64,000 nucleotides of DNA, from NCBI GenBank assembly GCA_963848335.1, contig CAWKDD010000001.1:1798001-1862000 (forward strand), given 5' to 3'. Under the pieces are notes generated by a model that made no database searches, had not been told where the DNA came from, and saw nothing but the letters and a program-made list of their open reading frames with translations. Position numbers and translations under genes: made by a program. This document shows, piece after piece, positions 36,339 to 44,689 of this stretch; position 1 is the stretch's first letter, and each line of letters starts with the position of its first letter. This stretch comes from Chersky-840 sp963848335 (lineage in GTDB: Bacteria > Actinomycetota > Acidimicrobiia > Acidimicrobiales > UBA8190).

Positions 36339-36345
36339 CATCATA
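36339..36345. promoter_or_regulatory. Overlapping divergent -10 boxes
   Basis: On the minus strand TATGAT (36345-36340) is a near-ideal -10 for the nfu gene. On the plus strand the same bases read CATCAT (36339-36344), 6 bases before the ATG of the ATP-grasp gene, a weaker -10 with leaderless spacing. Polymerase could probably not use both at once. Confidence 0.5.
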
Positions 36346-36350
36346 GGGGG

Positions 36351-37604
36351 ATGGCCCGGGTACTCCTTGTCGTTCCGTCCGCCACGTACCGGGCCCGCGA
36401 CTTCCTCGACGCCGCCCGTGCCCTGGGCGTCGAGGTCATCGTGGGCACCGAGGGAGCGGGCGCCCTCGAGGGGCTCATGGGCCGGCGCGCCCTCGAGGTC
36501 CCCCTCGACGATCCCGACGGGGCGTCGGACGCCATCGTGGCCCAGGACGACCGCACCCCTCTCGACGCCGTGATCGCCGTCGACGACGCCGGCACCGTCG
36601 TGGCGGCAAGGGCCTCGGCCCGCCTGGGCCTGGCCCACAACCCGCCCGAAGCCGTGGCCATCGCCCGCGACAAGCTCGCCCTGCGTGAGCGCCTGGCCGC
36701 CTTCGAAGTGCCCCAACCGGCCTTCACCACCCTGTCACCGGGCGCCGGTCCCGAGGAGGTGGCCGCCGCGGTCGGCGCCGTCGGGCTGCCGTGTGTGATC
36801 AAGCCCACGTCGTTGTCCGGCAGCCAGGGAGTGCTGCGAGCCGACACGCCCGGCGACGCCGTGGCCGTGGCCGAACGGGTCCGGCGCATCGCCACCTCGG
36901 CCGGCGTCGATCCCGGGGCCCCGCTGCTGGTGGAACGGTTCGCGCCGGGACCGGAAGTGGCCGTCGAGGGGCTCGTCGTCTCGGGCGGGCTGCGGGTCCT
37001 GGCGGTGTTCGACAAGCCCGACCCCCTCGACGGGCCGGCGTTCGAAGAGACCCTCTATGTGACGCCCAGCCGGCTCCCGCCCCCCGACCTGGCCGCGGTG
37101 GTGTCAGCTTCGGGGGCCGCCACCGCGGCGCTGGGGCTCGTCGACGGTCCCGTCCACGTCGAGGTCCGGGTGCACGAGGGGCGCGCCGTGGTCATCGAGG
37201 TGGCGGCGCGCACCATCGGTGGCCTGTGCTCGCGTGCCCTGTCGTTCTCCACGGGCCGTTCGCTCGAAGAGCTCGTGATCTCCCACGCGCTGGGGATGGC
37301 CTTGGGCGACACCGCGGCACGCGGGGCGTCGGGGGTCCTCATGATCCCGATCCCCCGTGCCGGCACGCTGGTGGGCGTCGAGGGGCTGGTCGAGGCCAAG
37401 GCGGTGCCGGGCGTGACCGACATCGAGATCACGATCGTGCCCGGTCGTCTGGTCGCCCCGGTGCCCGAGGGCAACCGCTACCTCGGATTCGTCTTCGCGC
37501 GCGACCGCACTCCCGACCGTGTGGAACGGGCCCTGCGCCGGGCCCGGGCCTGTCTCGACGTCGACATCGAGGACGACCGCGGACCACAGCCGCACGCACC
37601 CTGA
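36351..37604 (+). CDS. ATP-grasp enzyme of unknown substrate
   Basis: A 417-residue ATP-grasp ligase, probably forming an acylphosphate and then an amide or similar bond. The N-terminal pre-ATP domain begins ARVLLVVPSATYRARDFLDA. The ATP-grasp core includes LPCVIKPTSLSGSQGVLRA (nucleotide-binding lysine and Gly-rich loop), PLLVERFAPGPEVAVEGLV, and the Mg-binding end VHVEVRVHEGRAVVIEVAAR. The overall order resembles biotin-carboxylase-like and amino-acid ligases, but I cannot name the substrate. The radical SAM gene follows 52 bases later on the same strand, which suggests a shared pathway. ATG at 36351 is the family start. Confidence 0.85.
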   Translation: MARVLLVVPSATYRARDFLDAARALGVEVIVGTEGAGALEGLMGRRALEVPLDDPDGASDAIVAQDDRTPLDAVIAVDDAGTVVAARASARLGLAHNPPEAVAIARDKLALRERLAAFEVPQPAFTTLSPGAGPEEVAAAVGAVGLPCVIKPTSLSGSQGVLRADTPGDAVAVAERVRRIATSAGVDPGAPLLVERFAPGPEVAVEGLVVSGGLRVLAVFDKPDPLDGPAFEETLYVTPSRLPPPDLAAVVSASGAATAALGLVDGPVHVEVRVHEGRAVVIEVAARTIGGLCSRALSFSTGRSLEELVISHALGMALGDTAARGASGVLMIPIPRAGTLVGVEGLVEAKAVPGVTDIEITIVPGRLVAPVPEGNRYLGFVFARDRTPDRVERALRRARACLDVDIEDDRGPQPHAP

Positions 37605-37644
37605 CGCCGCGCCGCGCGGGTCCGTCCACCCACCGGGATACCGC

Positions 37645-37650
37645 TACCGT
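37645..37650 (+). promoter_or_regulatory. -10 box TACCGT, leaderless promoter of the radical SAM gene
   Basis: TACCGT ends 6 bases before the GTG at 37657. Confidence 0.55.
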
Positions 37651-37656
37651 GGGGCC

Positions 37657-39118
37657 GTGCGCGTGCTGCTGGTCTCGACCTACGAGCTCGGGCACCAGCC
37701 GTTGCACGTGGCCTCGCCGGCGGGCGCTCTGGCGCGCGCCGGCCACGACGTGCGGTGCGCGGATCTCGCCGTCGACCCCCTCGACTCCGGGGCGCTGTCC
37801 TGGGCGCAGGCCGTGGCCTGCTCGGTCCCCATGCACACCGCCATGCGCCTGGCTCGGGTGGCGTGCCGCGACATCCGGGCCCGGCGGCCCGACGTGGCGA
37901 TCTGCGTCTACGGCCTCTACGCCGGCCTCGACGGCGCGCAGGGGGCCGCACCGGTCGCCGACCTCGCCATCGCCGGAGAGTACGAGACCCGGCTCGTCGC
38001 CTGGGTCGACTCCCTCACGTCCGGAGAGACCCGAGCCGCGCCGCGCACACGCCGTCGTCGAGCTCGGGCGGGGCCGCTTCGGCCTGCCCGCCCGGCACCT
38101 GCTCCCCGGCCTCGACCGCTACGCCCGACTGGCCCTCGGGACCGAGCGCCGCCTGGCCGGGTACGTGGAAGCGAGCCACGGGTGCGCGCACCGGTGCCGT
38201 CACTGTCCGGTCCCCGTCGTGTACGACGGCCGCACCCGCCTGGTCTCCGAGGAGGCCGTCGTGGCGGACGTCGCCCAACTCGTGGACATGGGGGCTCGGC
38301 ACGTCACCTTCGGGGATCCCGACTTCCTGAACGGACCGCATCATTCGGCACGCGTGATCGACGCCGTCCACGGCGCCTTCCCCGCCCTGACCTTCGACGT
38401 GACCGTCAAGGTCGAGCACATCCTGCGCCACGTCGACCTGTGGCCGCGCATGAGCGCGGCGGGCTGCATCTTCGCCGTGTCGGCCTTCGAGTCCGCCAGC
38501 GACGAGATCCTCGGGCATCTCGACAAGGGCCACACCGCGGCCCAAGAGGCGCAAGCCGTCGGCGTGCTGCGATCGGCGGGCATCGAGCCGCGGCCGTCGC
38601 TACTCCCCTTCACGCCCTGGACCACGCCCGGGGACGTCATGGCCCTCTTGGACCTGGTGGCGCGCTGCGATCTGGTGGGCAACGTCGACCCGGTGCAGTA
38701 CGCCATCCGCCTGCTCGTCCCCCCCGGCTCCCTGCTCGTCAGCTCCGGGCGGCTCGAAGGTCGCCTCGACGCGTACGACGCCGAGCGCCTCGGTTGGTCG
38801 TGGCGTTCCCCCGATCCCCGTCTCGACGCGCTGCAACAGGAGCTGTCGGCCATCGCCGAGCGCGCCGCCGCCGAGCAGTGGCGCGCCGCGGACTCCTACG
38901 GCGCGGTGCGCGCCGCGGCCACCGCTGCGTTCGGGAGCGGCACGCGCCGGTCGGAAACCCCCCGGGCCGACAGCCGACTACGTTCGCCCCTGCCCGCCGA
39001 CGAGCGGCCGCGGCTGACCGAAGCGTGGTTCTGCTGTGCGGAGCCGAGCAGTGCCCAGATGGCAACCGTTGGAACCCTGGAACGGACGGCCGAGCCGGCC
39101 CCCGTGGGAGGAAGATGA
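37657..39118 (+). CDS. Radical SAM protein with B12-binding-like N-domain and CCAEP tail, one frame break
   Basis: About 486 residues. The N-terminal ~125 residues (RVLLVSTYELGHQPLHVA, then HDVRCADLAVD) look like the Rossmann domain preceding many B12-linked radical SAM enzymes, without a clear DxHxxG cobalamin motif. The 4Fe-4S site is in ASHGCAHRCRHCPVPVVY (CxxxCxxC). The C-terminus ends LTEAWFCCAEPSSAQ; the CCAEP motif matches a family known to me as the CUAEP/CCAEP-tail radical SAM (seleno)proteins, here in the Cys form (codons TGC TGT). A frame change near 38040 is repaired by removing one C. GTG at 37657 follows a -10 box. It ends in an ATGA overlap with the next gene. The reaction is unknown. 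Confidence 0.82.
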
Positions 39119-40059
39119 GCAAGATGGCAGCAGGTCGAGCAACCACCCAAGGGAGCACCGCCAAGGCGCGAGACCGCCACGGGCCCTGGAACGGCGCCCC
39201 CGAGGGGGCCCACGAGTGGGTCAGCTTCCCCGACCCCGAGGAGGAGCGCACGTGGCAATTCGACGTCACCTTCCTCGAGAGCCGGTGGACCTGCATCTTC
39301 GGGAACGGCTGCCAGGGCGTGCTCACGGGCCCGGCACCGGAGCTGGTCCAGGGGTGCTGTTCCTATGGGGCGCACTTCACCGGCGCCAAGGACGCCCGCC
39401 GGGTTCAGGCGGTGGCGGCCACCTTGACCCCCGAGCAGTGGCAGTTCCACGGCAAGGCCCGGCCCAAGAGCGGCAACCGACCCAACGTCATCGTCAAGTC
39501 CAAGGCGGGCGAGCTCACCACCCGCCTGGTCAAAGACGCCTGCATCTTCCTCAACCGCCCGGACTTCCCGGGCGGCCCGGGGTGCGCACTGCACCGCGCC
39601 GCGCTCGAACGAGGGGTGCCGCACCTCGAGCTCAAGCCCGATGTGTGCTGGCAACTGCCGTTGCGCCGCGACGACGAGGTGGCCGACGACGGACACGTGA
39701 CGTCGGTGATCCGCCAGTGGGACCGCCGCGACTGGGGAGAGGGCGGATTCGAGTTCCACTGGTGGTGCACCGAATCGCCCGAGGCCTTCGTGGGGGCGCG
39801 ACCCGTCTTCGAGGAGCTCGCACCCGAGCTCGTGGCCATGGTGGGCAAGAAGATCTACAAGCGCCTGCTCGAGTACCTGCGGGCACGCGAGGAGGCTCTC
39901 GGGGAGCCGGCGGTGCCGGCGATGGGGGTTCCCTCCGCGACCACGGCGGGAGCCGGGGCCGCCGACGGCAACGGATCCCGGAAGAACCCGGTCCCGGTGC
40001 CGGTGCCCACGCCCGTTCGGCTTCCCCATCCCGCCCTCAGGGGCCGCCCTTCCCCGTGA
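39115..40059 (+). CDS. Cysteine-cluster (YkgJ/DUF3109-like) conserved protein
   Basis: A 314-residue protein with at least nine cysteines in short motifs: WTCIFGNGCQG (residues ~58-68), QGCCSYGAHF, KDACIFLNRP, GPGCALHRAAL, PDVCWQLPLR and FHWWCTE. This pattern suggests a bound metal or Fe-S cluster and resembles the YkgJ/DUF3109 class of cysteine-cluster proteins, whose biochemical role is unknown. The N-terminal ~40 and C-terminal ~50 residues are low-complexity. ATG at 39115 overlaps the stop of the radical SAM gene (ATGA), so the two are translationally coupled and probably work in one process. Confidence 0.75.
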   Translation: MSKMAAGRATTQGSTAKARDRHGPWNGAPEGAHEWVSFPDPEEERTWQFDVTFLESRWTCIFGNGCQGVLTGPAPELVQGCCSYGAHFTGAKDARRVQAVAATLTPEQWQFHGKARPKSGNRPNVIVKSKAGELTTRLVKDACIFLNRPDFPGGPGCALHRAALERGVPHLELKPDVCWQLPLRRDDEVADDGHVTSVIRQWDRRDWGEGGFEFHWWCTESPEAFVGARPVFEELAPELVAMVGKKIYKRLLEYLRAREEALGEPAVPAMGVPSATTAGAGAADGNGSRKNPVPVPVPTPVRLPHPALRGRPSP

Positions 40060-40107
40060 GGACGGGGGCCCGCCGCGCACCGGTCGGGCGAGCCACCAGC
40101 GTGGCGC

Positions 40108-40308
40108 TCACTCGGCCAGCGGATCGTCCTCCCCGGACGCCGACGGTCCCGGGCCCAGGATGTCCTCGAATTCCGACTCCGCCATGCACCACGACGCGTG
40201 CTCGTCGTCGGGCTCGGCGCCACACTCCGGACAACGTTTGTTGGCGGTCGCGACCGAGCGCTTCAGGCTGCGGGCCTCCTCGAAGCGGCGATGCCGTCCC
40301 TTTTTCAC
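40108..40308 (-). CDS. Small zinc-ribbon-like protein
   Basis: A 66-residue protein: a basic N-terminus (KKGRHRRFEEARSLKR), then RCPECGAEPDDEHASWCMAE with CxxC plus a later Cys and His that could bind zinc, then an acidic tail. GTG at 40308 has a good ribosome-binding site (GGAGGA, 7 bases) and a TACACT -10 further upstream. I do not recognise a named family. Confidence 0.6.
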   Translation of the reverse strand: MKKGRHRRFEEARSLKRSVATANKRCPECGAEPDDEHASWCMAESEFEDILGPGPSASGEDDPLAE

Positions 40309-40360
40309 GAGCGACTCCTCCGTCGGCCGGGTGTGGAGATCACGGCGAGGACTCCTGTCG

Positions 40361-40366
40361 AGTGTA
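40361..40366 (-). promoter_or_regulatory. -10 box TACACT of the small zinc-ribbon gene
   Basis: TACACT on the minus strand lies about 50 bases before the GTG, giving a leadered message with its own ribosome-binding site. Confidence 0.45.
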
Positions 40367-40442
40367 CCCGCCGGTCGGGCCGTCCCCGACCCAGGCCCTC
40401 GATCTCGCCGCCCTGGTCAGGGAGCGCCCCTCGGGGCGCCGG

Positions 40443-40448
40443 TAGAGT
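40443..40448 (+). promoter_or_regulatory. -10 box TAGAGT, leaderless promoter of the 73-residue gene
   Basis: TAGAGT ends 6 bases before the GTG at 40455. Confidence 0.55.
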
Positions 40449-40454
40449 CGGGGC

Positions 40455-40676
40455 GTGCCCGAGGAGTTCGATCCGACCGCCATGGTGGAGCGTTTCCGGG
40501 CCCGTGCCGCCGCCGTCCGGTCCCGAGGCCTCCCCCCCATCGAGGGTCCCGAGCGCAAGCGCTTCGCCGAGCAGGCGCAGCTCGACTACATGGACTACGC
40601 CATGATCGGCGACGCCGAGGTCGCTCTCGAGGACGGGATCCTCACGCTGCGCGTGGACCTGCGGCCCCCTGCCTGA
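40455..40676 (+). CDS. Small protein of unknown function
   Basis: A 73-residue protein, EEFDPTAMVERFRARAAAV and QLDYMDYAMIGDAEVALEDG, ending LTLRVDLRP. It looks like two helices followed by a short beta hairpin. No domain is recognised. The GTG start is supported by a -10 box at leaderless spacing, and it reads convergently toward the flavin reductase gene, 23 bases away. Confidence 0.65.
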   Translation: MPEEFDPTAMVERFRARAAAVRSRGLPPIEGPERKRFAEQAQLDYMDYAMIGDAEVALEDGILTLRVDLRPPA

Positions 40677-40699
40677 GTCCTGGGAGGGACCCGCTCGGT

Positions 40700-41299
40700 T
40701 CACCCGCCGTAGTTCATCCGGGTGTCCTCCATCCGCAGGGGGGCCGAGTCGAGGTCGGCGGCGCCGGGACCGGACCGCAGTGCTCGGTCGGAACCGCCCC
40801 CCGACTCGCCGCAGTCGACCACCTCGCCCACGAAGAAACTGTGGCTCCCCAGCGCCAGCACATGGCGGAGCTCGCAATCCAACCAGGACGTCGCCACGTC
40901 CAGGATGGGAGCGCCGGTCGCGGCGCCGTGGACGGGCTCTCCCTGCATCGTCCCCACCCCGGTGGCGTCGTCTACCGACGACTCGCTCACAGGCTTGACG
41001 AAACGGCGCACCACGGCCCGCTGTGACCGGGACAGCAGGCTGAGCGCGAACACGCCTCCCTCGTCGAGCAGTCGGTGGGTGAGCGCACCGGTTTCGACTC
41101 CGATGCCGACGAGCTTGGGAGCCATGGCGACCTGGGTGGCCCAGCTGATCGTCATGAGGTTGCGTCGGCCCGCGGCGCGCGTGCCCACCACGTAGAGCCC
41201 CGACGGCATGGACCACAGCACCCGACGGCGAAGTCGGTCGTACCCGTCGGGGTCCCGGCCGGGGGGCACGGGGCCGACCACGGCGTCGGTCGCGCTCAC
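40700..41299 (-). CDS. Flavin reductase-like domain protein
   Basis: A 199-residue protein of the FMN-binding split-barrel class, in which reductases supply reduced FMN to partner monooxygenases. Typical segments are LWSMPSGLYVVGTRAAG, NLMTISWATQVAMAPKLVGI, FALSLLSRSQ and LDCELRHVLALGSHSFFVGE. The last ~45 residues are less conserved. The GTG start overlaps the lipoprotein stop (GTGA). No monooxygenase partner lies nearby, so its electron acceptor is unknown. Confidence 0.82.
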   Translation of the reverse strand: MSATDAVVGPVPPGRDPDGYDRLRRRVLWSMPSGLYVVGTRAAGRRNLMTISWATQVAMAPKLVGIGVETGALTHRLLDEGGVFALSLLSRSQRAVVRRFVKPVSESSVDDATGVGTMQGEPVHGAATGAPILDVATSWLDCELRHVLALGSHSFFVGEVVDCGESGGGSDRALRSGPGAADLDSAPLRMEDTRMNYGG

Positions 41300-41757
41300 G
41301 ACGACGAACCGCCACCGGTGGCGTCGAGGTCGTCGAGACGGGCCTCGGCCTTGACCCAGCCCGAGGCCGCGGCGGCGAGCTCGGAGGCCGAGCTGGCCAA
41401 CAACGACCGGTCACCCCCCGCCCCGTCGAGGCAGTGCCGGCCGGCGGTCGAGGCCGAGGCGTAGGCGGCGGAGAGGATCCGGGTGAGCGTGGCGTCGGGT
41501 GAGGGCAGGTTCTGGTTGGCGCTCAATGCGTCGTTGACGAGAACGTCGCAGTCGGTGCGCAAGCCGGCCGCATCGTGCCTGGCCTCGACCTCGCCGATGC
41601 GCCGGGCGTCACCGCGCAGGGTGCTGAGGCTTGCCGACAGGCCCGTGGTCACGGCCCACGAATGCACCTGCTGGCCGAGCGTCGCACCCGGGAACGGGCT
41701 CCCGCACGACGCCAGCACCAGGGCGGCCACGACCAGCAGCGCCCCTCGCCCGCTCAC
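41296..41757 (-). CDS. Putative lipoprotein
   Basis: A 153-residue secreted protein. The N-terminus is a lipoprotein signal (RGALLVVAALVLASCGS) with the lipobox LASC. The rest is predicted helical (HSWAVTTGLSASLSTLRGDA, ILSAAYASASTAGRHCLDGA). Function unknown. GTG at 41757 overlaps the DUF3151 stop, making it the third gene of a four-gene minus-strand set. Confidence 0.72.
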   Translation of the reverse strand: MSGRGALLVVAALVLASCGSPFPGATLGQQVHSWAVTTGLSASLSTLRGDARRIGEVEARHDAAGLRTDCDVLVNDALSANQNLPSPDATLTRILSAAYASASTAGRHCLDGAGGDRSLLASSASELAAAASGWVKAEARLDDLDATGGGSSS

Positions 41758-42206
41758 CGGACGCCGGGACCGGCCAGTCCGGTCGGGGGCCACGAGGGGT
41801 CGAGCTGTCGCAGGAACAGGGCACAACGCTCCTCCTCGGCGGTCTCGCCGATGGCGGCGGCCGCGGCCCGCAGCCCGTCGACGCAGCGGAGAAAGCCCCG
41901 GTTGCCGGGGTGTGCCCAGCGGACGAACCCGGATCCCTTCCACCCCGCCCGCCGCAGGGCGTCGAGCCCGCGGTGGTAGCCCACACGGAAAGACGCGTAC
42001 GCCTCGACGTCGTCGCGCGCCACCTCTCCGAGAGCTGCCCAGGCCTCGGACCACTCGGGGAAGGCCCGTACGACGTCCGCCACGGCGTCGTGGCGCGCCG
42101 TCACCGGGACCTCGAGCGCTCGCGCCAGGCGCGTGGCGGCAGCGGGGGGGGCGGGGTCGAGGGCGGTGTCGGGGGGCGCGGAGCCGAGGTCGATGGGGCC
42201 GGTCAT
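41754..42206 (-). CDS. DUF3151 family protein
   Basis: A 150-residue actinobacterial protein of unknown function. The family signature is strong: FPEWSEAWAALGEVA, YASFRVGYHRGLDALRRAG, WKGSGFVRWAHPGNRGFLRC and IGETAEEERCALFLRQLDPS. It is predicted helical and cytoplasmic. ATG at 42206 is the start giving the family length; its start overlaps the upstream small membrane protein stop (ATGA). Confidence 0.87.
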   Translation of the reverse strand: MTGPIDLGSAPPDTALDPAPPAAATRLARALEVPVTARHDAVADVVRAFPEWSEAWAALGEVARDDVEAYASFRVGYHRGLDALRRAGWKGSGFVRWAHPGNRGFLRCVDGLRAAAAAIGETAEEERCALFLRQLDPSWPPTGLAGPGVR

Positions 42207-42436
42207 CTCGAAGCGTCTCCTGCATCTTCGGGTTCGGGGAGATAGTGGCGCTGCCCGGCGGGATCGGCCCACACCCGTGTCGGTCGATCCGTGACGGGGT
42301 CGGCGAAGACCTCGTCGGTCCGCACCCAGCCGGGCTCGGGGCGCGCCGACCCGCCATGGCGCCACAAAAAGAGGCTCATCGCCGCGGCCACGAGCACGAC
42401 GACGATGACGAGTGCCGCGATCAGCGCGAAGAGCAC
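42203..42436 (-). CDS. Small single-span membrane protein
   Basis: A 77-residue protein with one hydrophobic helix at residues ~2-24 (LFALIAALVIVVVLVAAAMS) and a polar C-terminus ending in WADPAGQRHYLPEP. No known family. GTG at 42436 has an upstream GGGGGGAG ribosome-binding site. It heads the set of membrane protein, DUF3151, lipoprotein and flavin reductase, each pair overlapping by four bases. Confidence 0.68.
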   Translation of the reverse strand: MLFALIAALVIVVVLVAAAMSLFLWRHGGSARPEPGWVRTDEVFADPVTDRPTRVWADPAGQRHYLPEPEDAGDASR

Positions 42437-42458
42437 CGCTGCTCCCCCCGGGGCCCGG

Positions 42459-43757
42459 TCACTCGAAACTCACGAGATGGTAGTCCCGCCCTTTGCGCAG
42501 GACGAGGAGACGGTCGAAGAGCAGGTCCGATCGCCCGAGCCGCGTGTCGCTGTCTCGGACCCGCTGGTCGTTGACGTACACCCCGCCCTGGGTGACGAGG
42601 GTGCGCGCCTCACGCTTGGACGTGGCCAGGCCCGTCTCCACCAGCGCGTCGACGAGGGCGCGTCCGTCCCCGTCGAGGGCGGAGCGCTCCCAGGTGGAGG
42701 CGGGAGTCTCCTTGCGCAGCTCGACGAGGATGTCCTCGTCGAGCGACGCCAGGGTGCCCGAGTACAGCGCCAGCGAGGCCGTCTCGGCGCGCGCCGCTTC
42801 GACCTCCCCGTGCACGAGCGTGCACACCTGGCGCGCCAGGGCGCGCTGTGCCTCGCGGCGTTCGGGGTGCGCGGTGGTCGCCTCGTCGAGGGCCCGGATG
42901 GTGTCGTGGTCGAGGAACGTGAAATAGCGAAGATATGCGCCCACGGCGCTGTCCTCGCTCCGATAGAAGAACTGGTAGAGCTGGTACGGGCTCGTCCGGG
43001 CGGGGTCGAGCCACACCGTCTCGGTCTCGGTCTTCCCGAACTTCGTGCCGTCGGCCTTGACAACGAGGGGGGTGGTGAGTCCGTACACCTCCTGGCGGCG
43101 CGTTCGGCGGATGAGCTCGATGCCCATGGTGATGTTCCCCCACTGGTCGCTGGCCCCGAGTTGCATCGTGCAGCCCTCTTCGTCGAACAGGTGGAGGTAG
43201 TCGTAGGCCTGCAGGAGCATGTAGCTGAACTCGGTGAAGGAGATCCCTTGGTCGGGACGTTCCAACCGGGCCTTCACCGCCTCGCGGCCGATCATCTGGT
43301 TGACACTGAAGTGCTTGCCCACGTCGCGCAGGAATTCGATGACACCCAGCCCGTTGAGCCACGTGCCGTTGTCGAGCACCGCCACCGGCGACGTCCCCGC
43401 CCCGCCGACGTCGACGAGACGCTCGAGCTGGGCGCGCACAGCCGCCAGGTTGTGGGCCAGCTCGTCAGGCGCCAGCAGGGTGCGCTCCTCAGTCTTCCCG
43501 CCCGGGTCGCCGATCGCCCCGGTGGCCCCGCCCACCAGGGCGATGGGCCGGTGCCCGGCCTCTTGCAGCCGGCGCAGCATGAGCACCACGAGCAGACTGC
43601 CCACATGGAGGCTGTCGGCGGTGGGGTCGAAGCCGATGTAGGCGGTGAAGCGCTCGGTGTCGAGCCGACCCGGGAGCGACGGGTCGGTGACCTGGTGCAC
43701 GAGTCCCCGGAACTCGAGATCGGCAGCCAGCGAGGGCACGGCGCGCTCAGCAGACAC
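42459..43757 (-). CDS. tyrS: Tyrosine-tRNA ligase
   Basis: Class I aminoacyl-tRNA synthetase. The HIGH-like motif is FDPTADSLHVGSLL and the KMSKS-like loop is DGTKFGKTETE; LQAYDYLHLFDEEGCTMQLG and GASDQWGNI bind tyrosine. The C-terminal S4 domain (SKREARTLVTQGGVYVNDQR) binds tRNA. Length 432 is normal. The start is GTG at 43757 with GGAAGG upstream. It follows the SDR gene by 20 bases. Confidence 0.96.
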   Translation of the reverse strand: MSAERAVPSLAADLEFRGLVHQVTDPSLPGRLDTERFTAYIGFDPTADSLHVGSLLVVLMLRRLQEAGHRPIALVGGATGAIGDPGGKTEERTLLAPDELAHNLAAVRAQLERLVDVGGAGTSPVAVLDNGTWLNGLGVIEFLRDVGKHFSVNQMIGREAVKARLERPDQGISFTEFSYMLLQAYDYLHLFDEEGCTMQLGASDQWGNITMGIELIRRTRRQEVYGLTTPLVVKADGTKFGKTETETVWLDPARTSPYQLYQFFYRSEDSAVGAYLRYFTFLDHDTIRALDEATTAHPERREAQRALARQVCTLVHGEVEAARAETASLALYSGTLASLDEDILVELRKETPASTWERSALDGDGRALVDALVETGLATSKREARTLVTQGGVYVNDQRVRDSDTRLGRSDLLFDRLLVLRKGRDYHLVSFE

Positions 43758-43777
43758 GGTCCCAGCCTTCCACGGCG

Positions 43778-44542
43778 TCACACGCCGCCCGACGGCATGG
43801 CCAGCGCGCCGCCGTCGACGACGAGCACGTGCCCCGTGATCCACGAGGCGGCCTCCGACGCCAGGAAGAGCGCGGCCTTGGCGATGTCGTCGGGCTCCCC
43901 CAGCCTCTTGAGCGGAAGGCGCCGCGCCACGGCTTCCCCCCCGTGCTCCCACAGGGCCCGGGCGAAGTCGGTGCGCACCAGGCCCGGCGCCAGAGCGTTG
44001 ACCCGGACGCCGGGGCCGAGCTCGGAGGCGAGCTGACGCGTCAGATGGACGAGGGCGGCCTTGGTGACGTTGTACCACCCGATCCCGGGCTCCACCGACA
44101 GCCCGCCGATCGACGACACGTTGATCACCGCGCCACCGCGCCGGGCCATCGACGCGCGCCACGCGCACTGCGTCCACACCAGCGCACCTTGGAGGTTCAC
44201 CTGAACCGTCTTGTCCGCCCGGGCCAGGTCGAGCTCGACCAACGGTCCGAAATGAGGATTGGTGGCGGCATTGTTCACCAGCACGTCGAGGGAACCGAAG
44301 CGCTCGACGGTGGCGTCCACGCATCGCCGGGCGGCGTCGGGGTCCCCGACGTTGGCGGCATGCCAGGCCACGTCGCCGCCGAGGCCCTCCATGGCGGCCG
44401 CCGCGTCGGCGAGAGCCTCGGCCTTGCGCGACGAGAGCATGACATTGGCCCCGGACTCGACGAACCGGCTGGCAATGGCCTTGCCGATGCCGCGTGACCC
44501 CCCGGTCACCAGTGCCACCTTGCCGTCGAGCCGCAGGTCCAT
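43778..44542 (-). CDS. Short-chain dehydrogenase/reductase
   Basis: NAD(P)-dependent oxidoreductase of the classical SDR family, 254 residues. The cofactor motif is VTGGSRGIGKAIA, then LDVLVNNAAT; the catalytic Ser-Tyr-Lys is in NVSSIGGLS and WYNVTKAAL; the C-terminus is LVVDGGALAMP. It resembles FabG-type reductases, but substrate assignment is not possible from sequence. ATG at 44542 follows a TAGGGT box at 8 bases. Confidence 0.9.
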   Translation of the reverse strand: MDLRLDGKVALVTGGSRGIGKAIASRFVESGANVMLSSRKAEALADAAAAMEGLGGDVAWHAANVGDPDAARRCVDATVERFGSLDVLVNNAATNPHFGPLVELDLARADKTVQVNLQGALVWTQCAWRASMARRGGAVINVSSIGGLSVEPGIGWYNVTKAALVHLTRQLASELGPGVRVNALAPGLVRTDFARALWEHGGEAVARRLPLKRLGEPDDIAKAALFLASEAASWITGHVLVVDGGALAMPSGGV

Positions 44543-44550
44543 GGCGCCAC

Positions 44551-44556
44551 ACCCTA
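44551..44556 (-). promoter_or_regulatory. -10 box TAGGGT of the SDR-tyrS operon
   Basis: TAGGGT lies 8 bases before the SDR ATG on the minus strand, close to leaderless spacing. Confidence 0.45.
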
Positions 44557-44676
44557 GGTGTTGTGCCCGCAGACCCAGGGCGACCCGCATCGGGCACCGG
44601 CCGTGGCGCCGAGAGCTCGGTCCCACGGCTCCCGAGAGCGGGACCTCGGGTGTGCGACGCGCGCGCGCCGGGGCCG

Positions 44677-44682
44677 TAGGCT
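44677..44682 (+). promoter_or_regulatory. -10 box TAGGCT, leaderless promoter of the YyaL-type gene
   Basis: TAGGCT ends 7 bases before the ATG at 44690. Confidence 0.6.
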
Positions 44683-44689
44683 CGCAGGG

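Noticed and set aside
37990..38060. Programmed frameshift in the radical SAM gene
   Set aside because: No slippery heptamer or downstream structure stands out, and the break is of the same one-extra-base kind as those in housekeeping genes.
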